This document shows positions 32,365 to 40,880 of a stretch of 64,000 bases of DNA, piece after piece. The position numbers and the translations under genes are program-made. The notes below the pieces were generated by a model that saw only the letters and a program-made list of their open reading frames with translations, did no database searches and had not been told where the DNA came from. The first letter of the stretch is position 1. The number at the start of each line of letters is the position of its first letter. The stretch is from Streptomyces cupreus (GTDB lineage: Bacteria; Actinomycetota; Actinomycetes; Streptomycetales; Streptomycetaceae), in the NCBI RefSeq assembly GCF_014257025.1, contig NZ_JACMSF010000038.1:25653-89652 (forward strand). Direction: 5' to 3'.

Positions 32365-33833
32365 ACAAGCCCCTGCGCCGGATCGCGATCTTCTGTGGAC
32401 TCCTGATCCTCGCCCTGCTCATCCGCGACAACTACCTGCAGTACGTCAAGGCCGACGACCTGGCGGACGACACCGAGAACCGCCGCGTCAACATCGAGCG
32501 CTACTCCACCCCGCGCGGCAACATCATCGTCGACGGCAAGGCCATCACCGGCTCCGTGGAGTCCAAGAGCGGCGACTACAAGTACAAGCGCACCTGGACC
32601 AACGGCCCCATGTGGGCGCCGGTCACCGGCTACTCCTCGCAGGCCTTCGGCGCCAACCAGCTGGAGAAGCTGGAGGACGGCATCCTCACCGGCACCGACG
32701 ACCGGCTCTTCTTCCGCAACACGCTCGACATGATCACGGGCAAGGAGCAGGAGGGCGGCAGCGTCGTCACCACCCTCAACGGCGCCGCGCAGAAGGCCGC
32801 CTACGAGGGGCTCGGCGACAAGAAGGGCGCCGTTGCCGCGATCGACCCGGCCACCGGCAAGATCCTGGCGCTGGTCTCCACCCCGTCGTACGACCCGTCG
32901 AAGTTCGCCGGGAACTCCGACAAGGACGCGGAGGCCTGGAACGCCGTACAGAAGAAGAACAACCCCGACGACCCGATGCTGAACCGGGCGCTGCGCGAGG
33001 TCTACCCGCCGGGCTCCACCTTCAAGGTGGTCACCGCGGCCGCCGCCCTGGAGAACGGCGAGGTCTCGGGGATCGACGACGCCACCAAGACGCCGGACCC
33101 GTACCAGCTGCCAGAGACCACCGGTGACCCCCTCACCAACCAGCACGGTGAGTGCGAGAACGCCACCCTGAAGTACGCGCTCATGGTGTCCTGCAACACC
33201 GTCTTCGCGAAGATGGCCGACAACGTCGGCAACGAGAAGATGATCGAGCAGGCGGAGAAGTTCGGCTTCAACAACCCGGAGCTGGACACCCCGGTCCGCG
33301 CCGCGGAGAGCATCTACCCCGAGGACAACGCTCCGCAGAACGCCATGGACGGCATCGGCCAGGCCTCCAACCGGGCCACCCCGCTGCAGATGGCCATGGT
33401 CGCCTCGGCCATCGCCAACGACGGCAAGCTGATGAAGCCGTACATGGTCGACCAGCTCACCTCGAACCTCGACCCCATCGCGACGACCGATCCAGAGGAG
33501 CTGTCCCAGGCGGTCTCCGCGGAGACCGCGCAGAAGCTCCAGGAAATGATGGAGGCCGTGGTCAACGACCCGCAGGGCACCGGCTCCAGCGCGAGGATCG
33601 ACGGGGCCACGGTCGGCGGCAAGACCGGTACCGCCCAGCACGGCCTGAACAACAGCGAGAAGCCGTACGCCTGGTTCATCTCCTACGCCAAGCTGTCCGA
33701 CGGAAGCTCGCCGGTGGCCGTGGCCGTGGTCGTCGAGGACGGCGCCGCGAACCGTGACGACATCTCCGGTGGCGGTCTCGCCGGCCCGATCGCAAGGGAC
33801 GTGATGAAGGCAGTCATCGACAGCAAGAAGTGA
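32361..33833 (+). CDS. pbpA: Class B penicillin-binding protein PbpA
   Basis: This 490-residue transpeptidase has an N-terminal membrane anchor (about residues 8-24), a dimerisation part and a transpeptidase domain with STFK (PPGSTFKVV, near residue 220), SCN (VSCNTVFAK) and KTG (GGKTGTAQHG). GTG 32361 overlaps the rodA stop (GTGA), consistent with a fixed RodA-PbpA ratio. In mycobacteria PbpA is phosphorylated by PknB, encoded next. Confidence 0.95.
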   Translation: MNKPLRRIAIFCGLLILALLIRDNYLQYVKADDLADDTENRRVNIERYSTPRGNIIVDGKAITGSVESKSGDYKYKRTWTNGPMWAPVTGYSSQAFGANQLEKLEDGILTGTDDRLFFRNTLDMITGKEQEGGSVVTTLNGAAQKAAYEGLGDKKGAVAAIDPATGKILALVSTPSYDPSKFAGNSDKDAEAWNAVQKKNNPDDPMLNRALREVYPPGSTFKVVTAAAALENGEVSGIDDATKTPDPYQLPETTGDPLTNQHGECENATLKYALMVSCNTVFAKMADNVGNEKMIEQAEKFGFNNPELDTPVRAAESIYPEDNAPQNAMDGIGQASNRATPLQMAMVASAIANDGKLMKPYMVDQLTSNLDPIATTDPEELSQAVSAETAQKLQEMMEAVVNDPQGTGSSARIDGATVGGKTGTAQHGLNNSEKPYAWFISYAKLSDGSSPVAVAVVVEDGAANRDDISGGGLAGPIARDVMKAVIDSKK

Positions 33834-34004
33834 CCCCGCTCACGCCACCTTCACATCGGTGCACGTTGCGATACCGGTCCTGTATCGGGTGACGGGCTTG
33901 GCCAGGTCACATAGAGCGAGCCGGGTACGGTAGGCCCGGACGGCAGCCTCCGAGCCGTACGAGCGTGCGGGTCGGGACCGACGGAGAGGGCTGGTAGGTA
34001 GCTT

Positions 34005-36008
34005 ATGGAAGAGCCGCGTCGCCTCGGCGGCCGGTACGAGCTGGGCCAGGTGCTCGGCCGTGGTGGCATGGCGGAGGTCTACCTCGCGCATGACCAGCGC
34101 CTCGGCCGCACCGTGGCGGTGAAGACGCTGCGCGCGGATCTCGCGCGCGACCCGTCCTTCCAGGCCCGCTTCCGCCGGGAGGCCCAGTCGGCCGCCTCGC
34201 TCAACCACCCCGCGATCGTGGCGGTCTACGACACGGGCGAGGACTACATCGACAACGTGTCGATCCCGTACATCGTCATGGAGTACGTCGACGGTTCCAC
34301 CCTGCGTGAGCTTCTGCACAGCGGCCGCAAGCTGCTGCCGGAGCGCGCGATGGAGATGACCATCGGCATCCTCCAGGGCCTGGAGTACGCCCACCGCAAC
34401 GGCATCGTGCACCGCGACATCAAGCCGGCGAACGTCATGCTGACGCGCAACGGCCAGGTCAAGGTGATGGACTTCGGTATCGCCCGTGCGATGGGCGACT
34501 CCGGGATGACGATGACGCAGACCGCGGCGGTCATCGGCACCGCTCAGTACCTGTCGCCGGAGCAGGCCAAGGGCGAGCAGGTGGACGCGCGGTCCGACCT
34601 GTACTCGACCGGCTGTCTGCTGTACGAGCTGCTGACGGTACGGCCGCCCTTCGTGGGCGATTCCCCGGTGGCGGTGGCCTACCAGCACGTCCGTGAGGAG
34701 GCCCAGCCTCCGTCGGTCTTCGATCCCGAGATCACGCCCGAGATGGACTCCATCGTCCTGAAGGCGCTGGTCAAGGACCCGAACTATCGCTACCAGTCCG
34801 CCGACGAGATGCGGGCCGACATCGAGGCCTGCCTCGACGGCCAGCCGGTCGCGGCCACGGCGGCGATGGGCTCGGTCGGCTACGGCGGCTACCCCGACGA
34901 CCAGCCGACGACGGCCCTGCGCTCCACGGACGCCGGCGCGACGTCGATGCTGCCGCCGATGAACCCGGACGACGGGGGCTTCGGCTACGACGACCGTCCG
35001 GACCGGCGCCGCCAGAAGAAGTCCAACACCTCCACAATTCTGTTGGTCGTGGCCGCGGTGCTGGTGCTGGTCGGCGCGATCCTGATCGGCAAGTGGATCT
35101 TCAGCGGGAACGGGGTGGCCAACACCTCGACGACCGCACCGGACGTCGTGGGCCTCACACTCGCCCAGGCCGAAGAGCGGGCCGGGAACGCCGAAGTGAA
35201 ACTGGATCCGACGGAGAAGCCCTGCGAGAACCAGACGAAGGGCAAGATCTGCTCGCAGACGCCGACCGGTGGCACGACGGTGGACAAGAACTCGACCATC
35301 GAGGTGGTCGTGTCGACCGGTGCGCCGAAGGTGGCGGTGCCGAGTGTCCTCGGTGATGACTTCGAGGACGCCAAGGCGACGCTGGAGGGCGACAAGTACG
35401 AGTTCGTCGTCAAGAAGGTCGAGGAGGTGTCGTCGGAGCCGGAGGGCACCGTCACGGCACAGGACCCCGAACTCGGCGAGGAGGTCGAGAAGGGCTCCAC
35501 GATCACCCTCACCGTGGCCAAGGCGCAGGAGCAGTCGACGGTGCCGGACGTCGTCGGCTCGACCTGCGACGAGGCCAAGGCGCGGATGACGGAGAACGAC
35601 CTGGTGGGCGAGTGCACCGAGGTCGACACCCAGGACCCGAACCAGGTGGGCAAGGTCATCGCGACCACGCCGTCGCCGGGCGAGCAGGCCGACCCCGGCT
35701 CCAAGGTCAACATCCAGATCGGCAAGCAGGCGAACGCCCAGGTGCAGGTCCCGCCGATCCAGGGCCAGAAGCTGAAGGACGCCAAGAAGATGATCGAGGA
35801 CGCGGGCCTCGTTGTGGGCAGCATCACGGGCTCCGACGACGACAACGCCACGGTCTTCACCTCGGACCCGGCCCCGGGCTCCACCGTCAACAAGGGCCAG
35901 ACGGTCAACATCACCGCCTTCGACAGCGGCGAGAGCGGGGACGGCGGCAACGGCAACGGAGGAATCTTCGGCGGAGTGACGGGAACGTCATTCCGCACGG
36001 AGGACTGA
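34005..36008 (+). CDS. pknB: Ser/Thr protein kinase PknB with PASTA repeats
   Basis: This 667-residue receptor kinase has a kinase domain at about residues 10-275: GRGGMAEVY loop, VAVKTL lysine, HRDIKPANVML, MDFGIARAMG, the activation loop and YLSPEQ. A juxtamembrane region and one membrane helix (about 347-367) follow, then four extracellular PASTA repeats (about 375-645), which bind muropeptides or lipid II, and an acidic Gly-rich tail. It controls cell-wall synthesis and division together with the FHA proteins and phosphatase upstream. A 170-base gap after pbpA, with a CGATAC/GTATCG dyad at 33869-33887, suggests its own promoter. A strong palindromic terminator follows. Confidence 0.96.
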   Translation: MEEPRRLGGRYELGQVLGRGGMAEVYLAHDQRLGRTVAVKTLRADLARDPSFQARFRREAQSAASLNHPAIVAVYDTGEDYIDNVSIPYIVMEYVDGSTLRELLHSGRKLLPERAMEMTIGILQGLEYAHRNGIVHRDIKPANVMLTRNGQVKVMDFGIARAMGDSGMTMTQTAAVIGTAQYLSPEQAKGEQVDARSDLYSTGCLLYELLTVRPPFVGDSPVAVAYQHVREEAQPPSVFDPEITPEMDSIVLKALVKDPNYRYQSADEMRADIEACLDGQPVAATAAMGSVGYGGYPDDQPTTALRSTDAGATSMLPPMNPDDGGFGYDDRPDRRRQKKSNTSTILLVVAAVLVLVGAILIGKWIFSGNGVANTSTTAPDVVGLTLAQAEERAGNAEVKLDPTEKPCENQTKGKICSQTPTGGTTVDKNSTIEVVVSTGAPKVAVPSVLGDDFEDAKATLEGDKYEFVVKKVEEVSSEPEGTVTAQDPELGEEVEKGSTITLTVAKAQEQSTVPDVVGSTCDEAKARMTENDLVGECTEVDTQDPNQVGKVIATTPSPGEQADPGSKVNIQIGKQANAQVQVPPIQGQKLKDAKKMIEDAGLVVGSITGSDDDNATVFTSDPAPGSTVNKGQTVNITAFDSGESGDGGNGNGGIFGGVTGTSFRTED

Positions 36009-36028
36009 CCCCTCCTCAGGCGAGACAA

Positions 36029-36064
36029 ACGGCCCCGGCTCCTCTCGAGAGGAGCCGGGGCCGT
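36029..36064. terminator. 36-bp perfect palindrome terminator, pknB/sortase convergence
   Basis: A perfect 18-bp stem (ACGGCCCCGGCTCCTCTC and its complement) without unpaired loop bases lies between the convergent ends of pknB and the first sortase gene. It can end transcription from both sides. Confidence 0.9.
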
Positions 36065-36080
36065 CGTATGCAAAGACCCG

Positions 36081-36818
36081 TCAGCGCAGTTCCTTCGGCG
36101 GGGTTCGGTATTCGTCCACCTTCTCCACCCGCTCCAGCTCGCCCCACACGATGTACCGGTACCGGCTCGTGTACACCGGGGTGCAGGTCGTCAGGGTGAT
36201 GTAGTGGCCCGCCTTTTGCCTGCCCGATTCCTTCGGGACCGCGCCCAGGACGTTGACGTTGTACTTCGAGGTTTCCGGGAGGGCGGCGTAGACCTTGTAG
36301 ACGTACCAGTTGTTCTTCGTCTCGAAGACGATCGGGTCGCCCTTCTCCAGCTTGTCGATGTTGTGGAACTTCGCGCCGTGGCCGTCGCGGTGGGCGGCGA
36401 GGGAGAAGTTGCCCTTCTTGCCGGAGGTCGGCAGGGTCGCCTTGACCGGGTCGGTGTAGTAGCCGGCGACGCCGTCGTTGAGGATCTCCGACGTCGTGCC
36501 CTTCTCGACCAGGATCGCGCCCCCGGTCATCGCGGGGACGTGCAGGAAGCCGATGCCGTTCTTCGAGCCGAACGCCACCGGGTCGTCGCCCTCCTGGGCC
36601 CAGCTGTCGCGGACCCTGTCGCCCTGCTGATCCGCCTTGCGGTCCGCGATGACGTTCGTCCACCACAGGGAGTAGACGACGAACAGACCCAGCACCAGGC
36701 CCGCCGTGATGAGGAGTTCTCCGAAGACGCTGATCGTCGCCGCGATACGGCCGGTGCCCCGGCGGCGCGGGGAGGCGGGGGTGCCCGTCAGCTCTTGCTG
36801 CTCGGTGGTGGCTGCCAC
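36081..36818 (-). CDS. srtE2: Class E sortase
   Basis: This 245-residue sortase has an N-terminal membrane helix (about residues 27-50). The catalytic His is in LAAHRDGHG, the Cys in YITLTTCTPVYTSRYR and the Arg in the same stretch. Class E sortases of Streptomyces attach chaplins and other LAxTG proteins to the wall. The position next to pknB matches the srtE pair of S. coelicolor, where the copy closest to pknB is SrtE2; the symbol rests on that synteny. Start 36818 gives a short basic cytoplasmic tail. Confidence 0.9.
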   Translation of the reverse strand: MAATTEQQELTGTPASPRRRGTGRIAATISVFGELLITAGLVLGLFVVYSLWWTNVIADRKADQQGDRVRDSWAQEGDDPVAFGSKNGIGFLHVPAMTGGAILVEKGTTSEILNDGVAGYYTDPVKATLPTSGKKGNFSLAAHRDGHGAKFHNIDKLEKGDPIVFETKNNWYVYKVYAALPETSKYNVNVLGAVPKESGRQKAGHYITLTTCTPVYTSRYRYIVWGELERVEKVDEYRTPPKELR

Positions 36819-36831
36819 TGTTCATCTGCCC

Positions 36832-37863
36832 TTACTGGACGAGCGCATCCGGCTTGCCCTTGCTGCGCGGCCGTTCCTCGACCATCTTGCCCCAGACGAT
36901 CAGCCGATACTTGCTGGTGAACTCCGGCGTGCAGGTCGTGAGGGTGATGTAGCGGCCCGGCCCGGTGAACCCCGAGTCCTTCGGTACGGGGTCCAGCACG
37001 CTCACATTGCTGGGCGGCGTCACCGGCAGGATCGACGCCATCTTGTAGACGTAGTAGTCGTCCTGCGTCTCCACGACGATCGGATCGCCCGGCTCAAGCT
37101 TGTTGATGTAGCGGAACGGCTCCCCGTGCGTGTTGCGATGCCCCGCCAGACCGAAGTTCCCCGCCTTCGCGTCCGGCATCGCCGTCTTCAAATCGCCCTC
37201 GCCGTAATGCCCGACCATCCCCCGGTCCAGCACCTTCTTGTTGCTGATGCCCTCGGCGATGGGGACCACGACATCCAGCTTCGGGATGTGCAGGATGGCG
37301 AAACCCTGTCCGGGCTCGAAGGTTCCGGGGTTGCGCTTGCCGCTCTCCCAGTCCTCCTGGAGGTTGTTCCTCTCCTTGTCCGCCTGCGCATGCGCCCGCA
37401 CGTTCGTCCACCACAACTGGTAGCTGACGAACAGCAGCATCAGCACACCGGTCGTGATGAACACCTCGCCGATCGCCCGGCTGGCCAGCACTCCCGGACT
37501 CGGCTTCCGCGCCCGCGCCTGCCGACGCGCCTCCACCCGCGACAAAGGCCTGCCGTCGGGCTCCGGAGCCTCCGGAGCCGGCTGAGGAGCGCCCCCATGG
37601 CGCCCACGACGCCGCTTGGCGGCCTTCCTGCGGGCCGCACGGCCCCCGACCGGGGTTCCGGTGGTGGAAGCGGCGGACGAGCCTCCAGAAGCGGACAGGG
37701 ACTCGCCCGCTATTCGCAGCGCCACCGTCTCCTCATCGGGAGGCGGCAGCCACGGCTCAGCCGCACCGGCGCTGTCGTACCACTCCCCGAGCGCACCGGA
37801 ACCCTCGTACGGCTGCTCCCCGTACGAGGCACCGGACTCGCGCTCGGGGCGCAGTTGGGTCAC
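36832..37863 (-). CDS. srtE1: Class E sortase with long cytoplasmic extension
   Basis: This 343-residue sortase has a membrane helix at about residues 130-150, the His in GLAGHRNTHGEP, and the Cys and Arg in YITLTTCTPEFTSKYR. About 120 hydrophilic residues, including a very basic patch (RRKAAKRRRGRHGG), precede the membrane helix. GTG 37863 overlaps the stop of the trpG-type gene (GTGA), supporting this start. Its partner sortase follows after 13 bases, so they form one operon. The long tail distinguishes it from the neighbour and may localise it. Confidence 0.9.
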   Translation of the reverse strand: MTQLRPERESGASYGEQPYEGSGALGEWYDSAGAAEPWLPPPDEETVALRIAGESLSASGGSSAASTTGTPVGGRAARRKAAKRRRGRHGGAPQPAPEAPEPDGRPLSRVEARRQARARKPSPGVLASRAIGEVFITTGVLMLLFVSYQLWWTNVRAHAQADKERNNLQEDWESGKRNPGTFEPGQGFAILHIPKLDVVVPIAEGISNKKVLDRGMVGHYGEGDLKTAMPDAKAGNFGLAGHRNTHGEPFRYINKLEPGDPIVVETQDDYYVYKMASILPVTPPSNVSVLDPVPKDSGFTGPGRYITLTTCTPEFTSKYRLIVWGKMVEERPRSKGKPDALVQ

Positions 37864-38498
37864 GCCGTGGCCCTGCCCACCACCGGGGCGAGCCCCGCCG
37901 ACCTCGCCACGGCACCCTGGTCGCCGCACTCCACCAGCCAGTTCGCCAGCATCCGGTGACCGTGTTCGGTGAGCACCGACTCGGGGTGGAACTGCACGCC
38001 CTCGACCGGGAGTTCACGGTGGCGCAGGCCCATGATGATGCCGTCGTGGGTGCGCGCTGTGACCTCCAGCGCGCCCGGCACGGTGGCCGGCTCGGCGGCC
38101 AGCGAGTGGTACCGGGTGGCGGTGAAGGGGGAGGGCAGGCCCGCGAAGACGCCCTTGCCCCCGTGCTCGACGAGCGAGGTCTTCCCGTGCAGCAGCTCCG
38201 GCGCCCGGTCCACGACACCGCCGTACGCCACCTGCATCGACTGCATGCCCAGGCAGACGCCGAAGACGGGGACACCGGTGGCCGCGCAGTGGCGGACCAT
38301 CTCGATGCAGACGCCCGCCTCTTCCGGCGTGCCGGGGCCCGGCGACAGCAGGACGCCGTCGAAGCCGTCCTGGGCGTGGGTGGTGGAGACCTCGTCGTTG
38401 CGCAGGACCTCGCACTCGGCGCCCAGCTGGTACAGGTACTGGACCAGGTTGAAGACGAAGCTGTCGTAGTTGTCGACGACGAGAATGCGCGCGCTCAC
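37860..38498 (-). CDS. Glutamine amidotransferase subunit, TrpG/PabA type
   Basis: This 212-residue class I glutaminase has DNYDSFVFNLVQYL at its start, the nucleophile Cys in FGVCLGMQSMQ and the His/Glu pair in VQFHPESVLTEHG. It supplies ammonia to anthranilate or aminodeoxychorismate synthase; no TrpE/PabB partner lies nearby, so it serves in trans. The same gene sits between pknB and the DUF881/crgA genes in mycobacteria (trpG). GTG 38498 overlaps the preceding stop. It is a separate, conserved enzyme from the fused glutaminase of the metabolite cluster at 1505. Confidence 0.92.
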   Translation of the reverse strand: MSARILVVDNYDSFVFNLVQYLYQLGAECEVLRNDEVSTTHAQDGFDGVLLSPGPGTPEEAGVCIEMVRHCAATGVPVFGVCLGMQSMQVAYGGVVDRAPELLHGKTSLVEHGGKGVFAGLPSPFTATRYHSLAAEPATVPGALEVTARTHDGIIMGLRHRELPVEGVQFHPESVLTEHGHRMLANWLVECGDQGAVARSAGLAPVVGRATA

Positions 38499-38656
38499 TG
38501 GTTGTCCACCGTCACATCACCGAAGGGAAGAAGAGGCTCGGCCCACGGAAAGACGTACTGGAAAAGGATGTAGACCACGGCCACGACCAGCGCGAGCGAG
38601 ATCAGGGCCTTCACCCACGCGTTTCCCGGCAGATGCCGCCAGATCCAGCCGTACAT
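38495..38656 (-). CDS. Small single-pass membrane protein, unknown function
   Basis: This 53-residue protein has one hydrophobic helix (about residues 17-36, ALISLALVVAVVYILFQYVF), an aromatic N-terminus (MYGWIWRHLPGN) and an acidic C-terminus. ATG 38656 with GGAAGGGA is preferred over the in-frame ATG at 38692. Its stop overlaps the GTG of the glutaminase gene, so it is coupled to it. Such a small ORF is regularly seen at this position in streptomycetes. Function unknown. Confidence 0.75.
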   Translation of the reverse strand: MYGWIWRHLPGNAWVKALISLALVVAVVYILFQYVFPWAEPLLPFGDVTVDNQ

Positions 38657-38710
38657 GCCGTCCCTTCCGTAGCGCCACGGCACCAGACTCACGCCGTACC
38701 GCCCACCAGA

Positions 38711-39406
38711 CTAACGGCGCAGGGCCGCTGGTTTCCCGGCCTCCACAGGCTGTGTGGCGTCCAGATGCGCCCAGACGATCAGCCGGTGGCTGTGACCCCA
38801 CTCCGGTTCGCACGTGGTGAGCGTGAGATAGCGGCCCTCGCGCGTGTACCCCGACTTACGCGGCACAGGGTCGATCACCTCAATGTCCGTGGGCACGGTT
38901 CTGTAAGGACCTTTGTCGATGCGATACGTGAACCAGGTCGTCCCGTCCGTCAGCACCACCGCGTCCCCACGACGCAGCCGGGGGAAGTCCTTGAAGGGAT
39001 CGCCGTACGTGCGCCGATGGCCCGCGACCGAGAAGTTGCCCTTCTGCCCGAGCCGCGCGGTGCGCGCGTAGTGGCCGAGGCCCTTCTTGAGGGTGCCGGT
39101 CGACGTGCCCTCCAGCACGGGTTTGTTCCACGTGAAACCGAGCCGCGGGATGTACATGATCGCGAAGGGCTTGCCGCTCCGGTACGGCGCCGGCTCCGGC
39201 GGACCGCTCGCGGAGGCACCCGGCGCCCCGCTCGCCGTGGGCCGCACGCTCCCCCGCGCCCACTGCTCTTCCAACTGGTCGATCTGATCGTCCATCACAT
39301 GGTCGGCCTTCACGCCCGTCCAGAACAGTACATAGACGACGAACAGAACAATCACGGTGCCGACGGTGATACACAGCTCGCTGACGGTCCTGACGACAAG
39401 GCGCAC
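38711..39406 (-). CDS. Third class E-like sortase
   Basis: This 231-residue sortase has an N-terminal membrane helix (about residues 7-30), the His in SVAGHRRTYGDPF and the Cys in YLTLTTCEPEWGHSHR with its Arg. The wall substrate is unknown. A linker rich in Ala/Ser/Pro (about 55-75) separates helix and catalytic domain. The GTG start at 39406 follows GGGAGC. Its coding sequence contains a near-perfect parS (39125-39138). With the two genes above this makes three sortases within 3.3 kb. Confidence 0.88.
   Translation of the reverse strand: MRLVVRTVSELCITVGTVIVLFVVYVLFWTGVKADHVMDDQIDQLEEQWARGSVRPTASGAPGASASGPPEPAPYRSGKPFAIMYIPRLGFTWNKPVLEGTSTGTLKKGLGHYARTARLGQKGNFSVAGHRRTYGDPFKDFPRLRRGDAVVLTDGTTWFTYRIDKGPYRTVPTDIEVIDPVPRKSGYTREGRYLTLTTCEPEWGHSHRLIVWAHLDATQPVEAGKPAALRR
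39125..39138. other. Near-perfect parS site (one mismatch)
   Basis: GTTCCACGTGAAAC differs from the ParB-binding consensus GTTTCACGTGAAAC by one base. It lies inside the third sortase gene. Streptomyces carries many parS copies around oriC, often with one substitution, and the perfect copy at 43420 is 4.3 kb away. Confidence 0.7.
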
Positions 39407-39424
39407 CGGCGCTCCCGGTCGGTC

Positions 39425-40204
39425 TCACTCCACGGGCTGGGCGTACTGCAGATCCACTGTGCCCGAGTAACCGGGAAGAGTCACCGTCCCTTCCTCGGTG
39501 ACTTTCCAGCCCAGGCCGTACACATTGACGTAGACCATGTAGTTCTGGATCGCCGGACTCGCCGCGAGCGCCTTCTGGAGCTTCTCGGGCTCCCCGATCG
39601 CCGTGATCTTGTACGGCGGTGAGTAGACGCGGCCCTGGAGGATCAGGGTGTTGCCGACGCAGCGCACGGCGCTGGTGGAGATCAGCCGCTGGTCCATGAC
39701 CTTGATGCCCTTGGCGCCGCCCTCCCACAGGGCGTTCACCACGGCCTGGAGGTCCTGCTGGTGGATGACCAGGTAGTCGGGCTGCGGCTCGGGATAGCCC
39801 GGGAGCTTCGCGGTGGCGTCCGGCGGGGCGTCGTCAAGGGTCACGGTGAGCGCCTCACCGGTCAGCTTCTGGGTGCCCGCGCTCTTCTCCAGGCCCGCGA
39901 GCTTCTCGTCCTCGGCCTTGGTGCTGCCGTCGTCCCGCTCCGCGAGGGTCTCCACATCCTCGCGCAGGGCCGCGTTGGACTCGTCGAGCTCGCCGTTCTT
40001 CAGGCTGCGCTCATGGATCAGGTCCGAAAGCTTCAGCAAGGAGGCGTCCGTGCGGATATTGGTGCCCTTGGCCGTATTGAAACTCGTGAAGAAAATGAGG
40101 CCCGCGAGAGCGAAGACGGCAGCGGTGAGCACCCGCACGGGCCGGAAGCGGCGCCCGCGGGCAGGACTGGATCCCGGTGGGGGGAAGTCGGCAGAATTGC
40201 TCAA
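39425..40204 (-). CDS. DUF881 family membrane protein
   Basis: This 259-residue protein has one N-terminal membrane helix (about residues 23-42), a coiled-coil-like stretch (about 55-110, ERSLKNGELDESNAALREDVETL) and an extracytoplasmic DUF881 domain with DYLVIHQQDLQAVVNALWEGGAKGI and AVRCVGNTLILQGR. Function is unknown. DUF881 genes sit next to crgA in mycobacteria (Rv0012) as here, divergent from it, which suggests a division or envelope role. The start is TTG 40204 with AAGGAG upstream. Confidence 0.85.
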   Translation of the reverse strand: MSNSADFPPPGSSPARGRRFRPVRVLTAAVFALAGLIFFTSFNTAKGTNIRTDASLLKLSDLIHERSLKNGELDESNAALREDVETLAERDDGSTKAEDEKLAGLEKSAGTQKLTGEALTVTLDDAPPDATAKLPGYPEPQPDYLVIHQQDLQAVVNALWEGGAKGIKVMDQRLISTSAVRCVGNTLILQGRVYSPPYKITAIGEPEKLQKALAASPAIQNYMVYVNVYGLGWKVTEEGTVTLPGYSGTVDLQYAQPVE

Positions 40205-40345
40205 CGTACCCTTATCTCCTTCGGCGCCACGGAAGCACTACGCTAACGGACGCCCGGGGGAGCACTCAGTGTCCCCTTGTACGCTGCCCCGAGCCAGCCA
40301 CAGTTCCCTGCGCGGCCACGCAGCGCATCGACAGGAGAGACCCTC

Positions 40346-40600
40346 GTGCCGAAGTCACGTATCCGCAAGAAGGCCGACTACACGCCGCCGCCGGCGAAGC
40401 AGGCGGCCGCCATCAAGCTGACCAGCCGTGGCTGGGTCGCACCCGTGATGCTGGCCATGTTCGTCATCGGACTGGCCTGGATCGTCGTGTTCTACGTGAC
40501 CGACGGATCGCTGCCCATCGACGCCTTGGGCAACTGGAACATCGTGGTCGGTTTCGGGTTCATCGCCGCCGGATTCGGCGTCTCCACACAGTGGAAGTAA
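40346..40600 (+). CDS. crgA: Cell division inhibitor CrgA
   Basis: This 84-residue protein has the CrgA signature: basic start (PKSRIRKKADYTPPP), two membrane helices (about residues 33-53 and 63-82) and the C-terminal GFGVSTQWK. CrgA limits FtsZ ring formation and coordinates septation in aerial hyphae. GTG 40346 follows ACAGGAGAG. It is divergent from the DUF881 gene and followed by the DnaA-box region. Confidence 0.96.
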   Translation: MPKSRIRKKADYTPPPAKQAAAIKLTSRGWVAPVMLAMFVIGLAWIVVFYVTDGSLPIDALGNWNIVVGFGFIAAGFGVSTQWK

Positions 40601-40647
40601 CGGCCACTGCCCGGTGAACATACCTCTGCCCAGGGCTATCCCCTGAG

Positions 40648-40873
40648 TTATCCACAGCCATTGTCCACACGTGTGGGAAAAGAAAGACGATCTGTGGATA
40701 ACCTCCCGGGCGTTGACGCCGGTATGACGGAAGTACTGGCAATCGAAAACCCGTTCGCCCCCTGCCTGACCTGCGGAAACACCGGTCAGCGACAGGGGGC
40801 ACAGCTGTTCCCGCACAGTGTGCACAAGATCCGGCACGGGCTGTGGACAACAGTGCCGCTCACCTGTGGATAC
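40648..40873. other. Cluster of five DnaA boxes
   Basis: TTATCCACA at 40648-40656 and TTGTCCACA at 40661-40669 lie on the plus strand. Their complements lie at 40693-40701 (TGTGGATAA), 40842-40850 (TGTGGACAA) and 40865-40873 (TGTGGATAC, 8 of 9). TTGTCCACA is the Streptomyces consensus. The two inner boxes flank the palindrome CCACACGTGTGG (40665-40676). The region is non-coding, between crgA and the rhomboid gene, and is not oriC, which lies beyond recF/dnaN. High-affinity DnaA-box clusters around oriC are known in S. coelicolor and affect initiation frequency. Confidence 0.8.
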
Positions 40874-40880
40874 GCTCGGC

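Noticed and set aside
40600..40880. Chromosomal oriC
   Set aside because: Only five boxes and wrong gene context; Streptomyces oriC lies between dnaA and dnaN, beyond the right edge.
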